The notes under the pieces are model-generated. The model was not told where the DNA came from. It searched no databases and saw only the letters and a program-made list of their open reading frames with translations. A stretch of DNA of 64,000 nt from an uncultured Clostridium sp. GTDB taxonomy: Bacteria; Bacillota; Clostridia; TANB77; CAG-508. The position numbers and the translations under genes were made by a program. Below, in pieces: positions 58,061 through 64,000 of the stretch (the first letter of the stretch is position 1; the number at the start of each line of letters is the position of its first letter). Location of the stretch: positions 23,159-87,158 of the forward strand of contig CAOKPI010000004.1 of NCBI GenBank assembly GCA_948470605.1, in the 5' to 3' direction.

Positions 58061-59071
58061 TTATTTTCTCACTTTTCCTTCTAAGGCATCTAAGTTATCC
58101 AAAGCTTTTCCAGTTCCTAATGCCACACAAGAAACGGTATCTTGTGCAATCATAACATTAATTCCTGTTTTCTCCTGTAAAAGTTTATCTAATCCATCTA
58201 CTAAGCAGCCTCCACCTGTCATATAAATTCCTTTATCGCTAATATCAGCAGCCAATTCAGGTGGTGTCTTTTCTAACACAGAATGAACACTATCTACTAT
58301 CATCATAGCTGGTTCTGTTAAAGCTTCTAGCATTTCACTCGAATAAATCGTAACTGTTTTTGGAAGTCCTGTTACTAAATCTCTTCCTCTAATATCCATT
58401 TCTGTATCTTGTATTTTAGGAAATACACAGCCAATATTTACTTTTAAATCTTCTGCTGTTCTCTCACCTATCATAATATTATGTTTTTTCTTAATATATT
58501 TCACAATATATTCATCAAACCTGTCTCCTGCTGTTTTAAGAGATGTACTGACAACAGAACCTCCTAAAGATATAACCGCAATATCAGTTGTTCCTCCCCC
58601 AATATCAACTACCATATTTCCACATGGTTTGGATATATCAATTCCTGCACCAATCGCAGCTGCAATCGGTTCTTCAATTAAATATACTTTTCTAGCTCCT
58701 GCTTGTGAAGCTGCATCAATAACTGCTTTTTTTTCTACCTCTGTTACTTGTGAAGGGATACAAATCATAATTCTTGGTGCAAAAATAAATTTCCCACACA
58801 CCTTATTAATGAAATGTTTTAACATTTTTTCTGTTACTGTATAATCTGATATAACACCATCTCTTAAAGGTCTGGTTGCTACAATGTTTCCAGGCGTTCT
58901 TCCTAGCATTCTTCTTGCTTCTTGTCCGACTGCTAATACCTCTCCTGTATTATTATCTACTGCTACTACAGATGGTTCTCTTAATACAATCCCCTTTCCT
59001 TTCACATAAGCAATTACAGTTGCTGTCCCTAAATCGATTCCGATATCTTGTCCCAATCCAAATTTAAACAT
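58061..59071 (-). CDS. mreB: Rod shape-determining actin homologue MreB/Mbl
   Basis: 336 residues from ATG 59071 (MFKFGLGQDIGIDLGTATVIAYVKGKG) after GAAGGGAAG; an upstream in-frame ATG at 59107 is less likely. Actin-type phosphate loops DIGIDLGTAT and VVDIGGGTTDIAVISLGG, and ICIPSQVTEVEKKAV, EEPIAAAIGAG and GIYMTGGGCLVDGLDKLL are all present. It forms membrane filaments that guide cell-wall synthesis, so the cell is probably rod-shaped. MreB and Mbl cannot be told apart with certainty. No mreC or mreD is adjacent. Confidence 0.93.
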   Translation of the reverse strand: MFKFGLGQDIGIDLGTATVIAYVKGKGIVLREPSVVAVDNNTGEVLAVGQEARRMLGRTPGNIVATRPLRDGVISDYTVTEKMLKHFINKVCGKFIFAPRIMICIPSQVTEVEKKAVIDAASQAGARKVYLIEEPIAAAIGAGIDISKPCGNMVVDIGGGTTDIAVISLGGSVVSTSLKTAGDRFDEYIVKYIKKKHNIMIGERTAEDLKVNIGCVFPKIQDTEMDIRGRDLVTGLPKTVTIYSSEMLEALTEPAMMIVDSVHSVLEKTPPELAADISDKGIYMTGGGCLVDGLDKLLQEKTGINVMIAQDTVSCVALGTGKALDNLDALEGKVRK

Positions 59072-59258
59072 TTCTATCTTCCCTTCTTGTCTACATTTCT
59101 TTCTCATTACAAATTTATTACGATTATATTACAATCTTTATAATTTATCAAGGCTTTTGATTGAATTTTTTGATTTTTTATATTATAATAAGTTGTGTAT
59201 AATTTTAGTATTTTATGATAAAATTTATTATATTTTGTAATAACATCTAATATAACTT

Positions 59259-59493
59259 TAAGTTTTGGTTTTTTAATGATTCATTTATACAAAAGTTATA
59301 ATCTACAGTAAAATTCCGTTCTTTACTGGTCGAACTAATCATATAAGAGAGTTTAATCATAATTCAAAGATAGAGGAATTAATCTGGATTATCTGTATCA
59401 ATAAGTATTCTCCCAAACTGCGCATCACTCAATTTTACTATAGATTATAACTTTTAGATTTAGAAGAAAACAAAAAAACCGAAACTTAAAAAT
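59259..59493. mobile_element. MITE-like inverted-repeat element, copy 1
   Basis: The ends TTTAAGTTTTGGTTTTTT and, reversed, TTTAAGTTTCGGTTTTTT are terminal inverted repeats. Inner arms AAAAGTTATAATCTA-AGTAAAATT pair with one mismatch. The interior has two boxes, CCGTTCTTTACTGGTCG and TCCCAAACTGCGCATCACT, shared with the inverted copy at 63625. It fills most of the 449-bp gap between the divergent mreB and tsaE genes; there is no ORF. Confidence 0.75.
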
Positions 59494-59520
59494 ATAACAA
59501 ATCGCTATAAGGAGATAACC

Positions 59521-59988
59521 ATGAAACATTTTCATTTCCAATCAGAAAACGAAAAAGATACCAAAAACTTTGCTAAGTCCTTAGCAAGTCTTTTAGATAA
59601 AAATGATGTTATTGTTTTAACTGGTGATTTAGGTTCTGGTAAAACAAAATTTGTAGAAGGTATTTTAAGCTATTTCGGACTAGAAAACGAAATATCGAGT
59701 CCAACTTTTACCATTGTCAACGAATATGAAAAAAATAAAACTAAAATTTATCATTTTGATGTCTATCGTTTAGAAGACTCCTCTGAATTTTACGAAATAG
59801 GTGGAGAAGAATATTTTGAAAATGGGATTTGCCTAATTGAATGGGGCGAATTAATCCAAGACGCCTTACCAAAAGAATATCTCCATATTACATTTTCAAA
59901 AGACGATAACAACGAAAATATTAGAATTTTAAAAATAGATACGAATTTAAAGAAATGGGAGGATTATTTTGAAAATATTAAGTATTGA
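59521..59988 (+). CDS. tsaE: tRNA threonylcarbamoyladenosine biosynthesis ATPase TsaE
   Basis: 155 residues. P-loop VLTGDLGSGKTKFVEG (about residue 37), SSPTFTIVNEYE, HFDVYRLED and LIEWGE are the TsaE motifs. It works with TsaB and TsaD in t6A formation. AAGGAGATAACC precedes the ATG. It overlaps tsaB by 20 bp on the plus strand. Confidence 0.95.
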   Translation: MKHFHFQSENEKDTKNFAKSLASLLDKNDVIVLTGDLGSGKTKFVEGILSYFGLENEISSPTFTIVNEYEKNKTKIYHFDVYRLEDSSEFYEIGGEEYFENGICLIEWGELIQDALPKEYLHITFSKDDNNENIRILKIDTNLKKWEDYFENIKY

Positions 59989-61093
59989 TACAGCTAGTAA
60001 TATATGTGGTGTTTCTATTTTACAAGATACCCATCTAATTTGTAAATTAGACCAAGATACAGGAAGAACTCATTCTGAAAATCTAATGCCTATGATACAA
60101 CAAGCTTTTAAACAATCTAATTTATCCTTACAAGATATTGATTTACTAGCTTGTGATAATGGTCCTGGTTCTTTTACTGGGATTCGAATTGGAATCGCAA
60201 CCGTAAAAGCCTTTCAGGATAGTTTAAGCATTCCTTGTGTTGGCATTAACTCTTTAGAAGCACTTGCTTATTCTATCAAAAAAGAAGGTTTGATTGCAAG
60301 TATCATAGATTGTAAAAATGATAATTGTTACTTTGCCCTATATCAACTTAAAAATGATAACTATGAAGAAATCATTTCTCCAACAGCTGAAACCATTACA
60401 GATGCTTTAAAATTGTGTCAACAAAATAGTTTTAATGCTATCAATCTTACTTTTGTTGGTGATGGGTCTGAAAAATACAAAGAACTTATTCTTGCTAAAT
60501 TCGAAAATTGTGTATTAGCTCCTTCTAAAAATAATAGTTTAAACTCTTATTACCTAGGATTAGCTGGTTTGGCTAAAGGGAAAGAAAAAAAATCGGAAGA
60601 TATCTTACCTCTCTATTTAAAAAAACCACAAGCACAGCGACAATTAGAAGAAAAGTTAAAAGATATAAAAATAACGCCTATGACATTAGAAGATTTGAAT
60701 CAAATTGCTAACATTTTAGTTTCTGATTTTGATGACTATTGGAACTATGACATATTAAGAAACGAGCTAAAAACAGAAAATTCAAAGTACTTAGTTGCTA
60801 AATTGAATGAAGAAATTGTTGGTTTTGCAGGCATCAAAGTCATAGTCGATGAAACTGATATCATGAACATTGTGGTAAAAAAGACATTTCGAAATCAAGG
60901 AATTGGTACTCTCTTATTAAAAAAATTAATGGATTTATCAAGAGAATTAAATTGTATTTCCATTACTTTGGAAGTCATGGAGGAGAACTACCCAGCCATC
61001 CATTTATATAAAAATCTTGGCTTTACACAAATTGGCATACGAAAAAATTATTATCAAGATAAAAATGCCTTAATTATGAAAGCTTCATTATAA
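59969..61093 (+). CDS. tsaB: TsaB-RimI fusion: t6A subunit plus ribosomal-protein N-acetyltransferase
   Basis: 374 residues from TTG 59969, with GGGAGGA 5 bp upstream inside tsaE. Residues 1-220 are TsaB (ILSIDTASNICGVSI, ACDNGPGSFTGIRIGIATVKAF, GDGSEKYKELI). Residues 225-374 are a GNAT domain of RimI type (ITPMTLEDLNQIANI, FRNQGIGTLLLKKLM acetyl-CoA loop, HLYKNLGFTQIGIRKNYY). In other genomes tsaB and rimI are adjacent genes; here they are one frame. It is the partner of tsaE in t6A synthesis. Confidence 0.93.
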   Translation: MKILSIDTASNICGVSILQDTHLICKLDQDTGRTHSENLMPMIQQAFKQSNLSLQDIDLLACDNGPGSFTGIRIGIATVKAFQDSLSIPCVGINSLEALAYSIKKEGLIASIIDCKNDNCYFALYQLKNDNYEEIISPTAETITDALKLCQQNSFNAINLTFVGDGSEKYKELILAKFENCVLAPSKNNSLNSYYLGLAGLAKGKEKKSEDILPLYLKKPQAQRQLEEKLKDIKITPMTLEDLNQIANILVSDFDDYWNYDILRNELKTENSKYLVAKLNEEIVGFAGIKVIVDETDIMNIVVKKTFRNQGIGTLLLKKLMDLSRELNCISITLEVMEENYPAIHLYKNLGFTQIGIRKNYYQDKNALIMKASL

Positions 61094-61096
61094 AAT

Positions 61097-61128
61097 ATGT
61101 GACAAGAGGGGCGCCCCTCTTGTCACAT
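61097..61128. terminator. Perfect bidirectional terminator palindrome
   Basis: GTGACAAGAGGGGCGCCCCTCTTGTCAC is fully self-complementary and separates the convergent tsaB and obg genes. Its arm (GACAAGAGGG) resembles the ends of the family B REP elements. Confidence 0.75.
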
Positions 61129-61133
61129 ACGCA

Positions 61134-62409
<1,276 letters not shown>

Positions 62410-62424
62410 ATTTTCTCCTTTTTT

Positions 62425-62542
62425 GAGACAATTGGGACAGGTTTGATTTGTCTCACATTTTTTGTTGTTTTTTGTCACTTTCTGTTAATCCCATTTTTTT
62501 ACTAAATTTTCGAGACAAATCAAACCTGTCCCAACTGTCTCA
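62425..62542. repeat. REP-like palindrome, family B copy 2
   Basis: GAGACAATTGGGACAGGTTTGATTTGTCTC pairs with GAGACAAATCAAACCTGTCCCAACTGTCTC across an AT-rich loop. The trpS stop TGA is the start of the terminal TGAGACA, as for ftsK with copy 1. It lies between trpS and obg. Confidence 0.85.
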
Positions 62543-63554
62543 TTTTTCAAAATAATCTAATTTCATTGCTTGTTTCACTTTTTTTATCGTTTGTTTTGCC
62601 ACTTCTTGTGCCTTTTTTGTTCCTTCTATTAGAATGTTATCTACTTCTTCTGGATGTGCTTCATAGTAAGCTCTTTTTTCTCGTATTGGTTTTAATTCTT
62701 CTATGATGTTCTTCGCTAACTGCTTTTTACAAGCTACACAGCCACGTTTCCCTGCTTTACATTCTTCACATACTGTTTTGATTTCTTCTTTGGTACTGAA
62801 TAAATTATGATAATACGCTACCATACATATATCAGGATTTCCTAAATCATCTTTTTTTATACGATTGGGGTCAGTTACTGCACTCATTACTTTTTTTGTA
62901 ATTTCTTCTTCACTATCAGATAAGTAAATAGCATTTCCTAAGGACTTTCCCATCTTTTCATTTCCATCTAATCCTTTGATTCTTTTTCCACTGGACAATA
63001 CTGCTTCTGGTTCCACTAGTACCTCTCCATATATACTGTTAAATTTTCTTACAATTTCTCTGCATTGTTCAATTAATGGTAATTGGTCCTCTCCCACTGG
63101 TATGTATTTTCCTTCAAATGCGGTTATATCTGCTGCTTGACTTACTGGATAGCCTAAGAAACCATAGGTTACACTCTCTCCAAAAATTTCTCTTTTTTGT
63201 GCAATTTCTGTTTTTACGGTTGGGTTTCTTTCTAGCCTAGCTATGGTTACTAAATTAGAATAAAAAACGGTTAATTCTGCCACTTCTGGTATCATAGATT
63301 GAATATATATCGTTGTTTTACTTGGGTCTATTCCGACAAGATAGATAATCAATCGCTACTTCTCTTACATTTTTTCTTACTTTTTCTGGATTGTTAAAAT
63401 TATCGGTCAATGCTTGCACATCTGCTATTAATATATAAGGGTCATATTCTCCACTTTCTTGCAATTCGATTCTCTTTTTTAAAGAGCCAAAATAATGTCC
63501 TATGTGTAATTTCCCTGTTGGCCTATCCCCTGTTAAAATTCTTTTTTTCTCCAT
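62540..63554 (-). CDS. trpS: Tryptophanyl-tRNA synthetase, interrupted by a +1 shift at CGG
   Basis: Charges tRNA-Trp. HIGH motif [12 protein letters not shown] near the N-terminus. At 63335-63333 the zero-frame codon is CGG (TGT CGG AAT), ending the frame as RNRPK. Skipping the C gives [20 protein letters not shown], the family sequence. [30 protein letters not shown] (KMSKS variant KMGKS) and the C-terminal helical domain follow. The restored length is 337 residues. The local context TGT CGG AAT AGA is identical to that in rsmD. This is an essential gene. Confidence 0.96.
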
Positions 63555-63624
63555 GCTCGCCCTCTCCTTTATTTAGATGTTTTTTTATGTTTTTTATTTT
63601 ACCACATTTTTTTGCTTTTGTATA

Positions 63625-63863
63625 TAAAAAGTTTATTTTAAGTTTTGGTGTTTTTTGTTTCTTCTAAATAAAATTTATACTATCTAATAAAATGTAGTGA
63701 TGCACAGTTTGGGAGGACACTTATTCATACTAATTAGTTAGATTAATTTTTTCTGTACATAAATTTCATAAAACTTATTTAGATGATTTGTCCGACCAGT
63801 AAAGAACGGAATTTTACTAGATAGCATAACTTTTGTATAAACAGAACGAACCATTAAAAAAGT
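63625..63863. mobile_element. MITE-like inverted-repeat element, copy 2
   Basis: Reverse-complement relative of 59259-59493: TTTAAGTTTTGGTGTTTTTT end, ATTTATACTATCTAATAAAAT/ATTTTACTAGATAGCATAA arms, and the shared boxes GTGATGCACAGTTTGGGAGGA and GTCCGACCAGTAAAGAACGG. It is upstream of trpS in the 325-bp gap before the partial gene at the window edge; no ORF is seen in it. Confidence 0.72.
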
Positions 63864-63897
63864 TGATATATAAAAATATATCAACTACTTTTTAACA
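63850..63897 (-). terminator. Terminator of the partial gene at the window edge
   Basis: AGTTGATATA and TATATCAACT form a hairpin overlapping the stop codon at 63881, followed on the minus strand by TTTTTT. Confidence 0.65.
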
Positions 63898-64000
63898 ATT
63901 TTTCCTCCATGTAAGCTTGTGTTAATTCAATTTTATGCAATCTGGGAGAATGTAAAATAGGGTGTGTAAAATAGGCGACAAATTTTGCACACCCTAAAAA
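63881..64000 (-). CDS. C-terminal end of an unidentified protein, cut by the window edge
   Basis: An open frame enters at the edge and reads FLGCAKFVAYFTHPILHSPR...ELTQAYMEEKLLKSS before TGA 63883-63881. Only about 39 residues are visible and no family can be named. The terminator at the stop supports a real gene end. Confidence 0.4.
   Translation of the reverse strand, partial: FLGCAKFVAYFTHPILHSPRLHKIELTQAYMEEKLLKSS

Noticed and set aside
63555-63660. T-box leader upstream of trpS
   Set aside because: No T-box sequence, specifier loop or antiterminator was recognised; the region is mostly the MITE-like element.

Overview
The window is strongly AT-rich and looks like chromosomal DNA of a low-GC Firmicute, probably an uncultured Clostridia-type bacterium. 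The reasons are the nrnA-rbfA-infB-L7Ae-ylxR-nusA-rimP cluster, divIVA with sepF, whiA, DisA, AGGAGG-type ribosome binding sites and frequent TTG starts. Most genes lie on the minus strand.

Layout. 1-6.6 kb: translation and transcription factor cluster (nrnA partial, rbfA, infB, L7Ae-like, ylxR, nusA, rimP). 6.9-11.3 kb: glycosyltransferase, hemW, whiA, prmC. 11.4-17.4 kb: a mobile element with a MobV relaxase, a possible oriT, a large serine recombinase and small accessory ORFs, next to tRNA-Phe/Asp/Val. 17.9-26.2 kb: small metabolic genes (TIM-barrel protein, ferredoxin/thioredoxin-like hybrid, cysteine desulfurase, MFS transporter, amidotransferase, hydrolases, HAD phosphatase). 26.4-34.6 kb: GH15 glucoamylase-like protein, beta-CASP RNase-like protein, a coiled-coil protein, FtsK. 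34.7-45 kb: rsmD, divIVA, sepF, a secretion-adaptor-like protein, miaA, mutL, SecF/SecD-like proteins, an HD phosphohydrolase. 45.2-48.4 kb: secreted or membrane-anchored proteins. 48.5-52.3 kb: a small, decayed island flanked by direct repeats beside tRNA-Gln and tRNA-His. 52.7-63.6 kb: cyclophilin, disA, radA, mtaB, mreB/mbl, tsaE, a tsaB-rimI fusion, obg, trpS.

Main discovery. Twelve genes are each interrupted by one, or in two cases two, apparent +1 frameshifts. All 14 breaks have the same form. The zero-frame codon is CGG, and skipping its C puts a GGN glycine codon in frame and restores the family sequence and length. The genes are rimP, whiA, mobV, the serine recombinase (two sites), the beta-CASP RNase (two), rsmD, the HD phosphohydrolase, disA, radA, mtaB, obg and trpS. 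In my scan of the intact housekeeping genes I found no in-frame CGG read as a sense codon. The only three in-frame sense CGG codons I found are in accessory ORFs. This suggests a lineage in which CGG is not read as arginine but triggers +1 frameshifting, or in which CGGN is read as a four-base glycine codon. Mobile genes are adapted to it as well.

The window is also rich in palindromic elements: three copies of one REP-like family, two of another whose end supplies the stop codon of the preceding gene, four long hairpins, a pair of inverted MITE-like copies around tsaE-trpS, and a small recurring hairpin. No CRISPR array, rRNA gene or recognisable riboswitch was seen.
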